Part shown: in pieces, positions 6,077-6,139 of the stretch | Layout of the letters: the number at the start of each line of letters is the position of its first letter | How positions within the stretch are numbered: the stretch's first letter is position 1 | Origin: Caldifarciminota bacterium | Lineage (GTDB): Bacteria > Hydrothermota > Tepidihabitantia > Tepidihabitantales > JAOUPE01 | Length of the DNA stretch: 6,139 nucleotides | Direction of reading: 5' to 3' | Assembly: GCA_029880025.1 (NCBI GenBank) | Contig: JAOUPE010000104.1 | Location: 1 to 6,139 of the forward strand | The notes under the pieces: generated by a model | Told to the model about the DNA's origin: nothing | What the model saw: the letters and a program-made list of their open reading frames with translations, nothing else | Databases searched by the model: none | Program-made: the position numbers and the translations under genes

Positions 6077-6139
6077 TTATTTTTCTATAACCAGTTTTTT
6101 GGTAACCCTTATGTCACCTGCATTGAAGCGTAAGATGTA
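6077..6139 (-). CDS. C-terminal end of a secreted protein with T9SS-type sorting domain (partial)
   Basis: The frame enters from the right edge and ends YILRFNAGDIRVTKKLVIEK followed by TAA at 6079-6077. The pattern (YxLRFxAGD..VTKKLVI.K) is the last strand pair of the same sorting-domain type found at the end of the giant protein (FYRLETDGFTSTKKMVKH). It is therefore most likely another exported cell-surface or extracellular protein, encoded just upstream and ended by the terminator at 6060-6031. Only 20 residues are visible, so the rest of the protein cannot be described. Confidence 0.8.
   Translation of the reverse strand, partial: YILRFNAGDIRVTKKLVIEK

Overview
The window is an AT-rich bacterial segment in which every supported gene lies on the minus strand, so transcription runs from the right edge to the left. 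Two adjacent proteins end in the Por/type IX secretion (T9SS)-type C-terminal sorting fold. The larger also carries chains of CARDB-like domains ending in GDxNPxND. Together these suggest an uncultivated lineage of the FCB / WOR-3 (Stahlbacteria-like) kind, probably from a metagenome assembly. That placement is inference from protein style, not a phylogenetic result.

Layout from right to left. At 6139-6077 is the last 20 codons of a secreted protein ending in a sorting-domain tail. A strong intrinsic terminator with a GCAA loop follows (6060-6031). About five bases later comes a near-consensus promoter (TTGACA, 17 bp, CATAAT; 6025-5997). It drives a 1631-residue secreted repeat protein (5897-1002) through a leader of about 93 nt with an AAGGAGG ribosome site. 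That protein has a signal peptide, a charged linker, 14 blade-like repeats of about 52 residues, six CARDB-like Ig-fold domains and a FlgD-like/T9SS C-terminal domain. It looks like a cell-surface or extracellular adhesive/binding protein.

The stretch 1001-680 has no supported gene. It contains a degenerate 12-bp tandem repeat (876-959) that also shows a 24-bp higher-order period.

The left end holds a small toxin-antitoxin-like pair. A PIN-domain gene (679-228) is split by a -1 frame change at an in-frame U UUA AAA heptamer. It overlaps by 11 nt a 53-codon gene (238-77) that resembles the small antitoxin-like partners of this PIN family. The last 76 bases hold only a purine-rich CACAGA-type sequence that may be part of a dispersed repeat.

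The most interesting points are the frameshifted PIN toxin with an intact partner, the two-level 12/24-bp repeat, and the architecture of the giant protein: 14 blades that appear to close by sharing strands between their N and C ends, followed by Ig-like domains whose lengths suggest duplication of a three-domain block.
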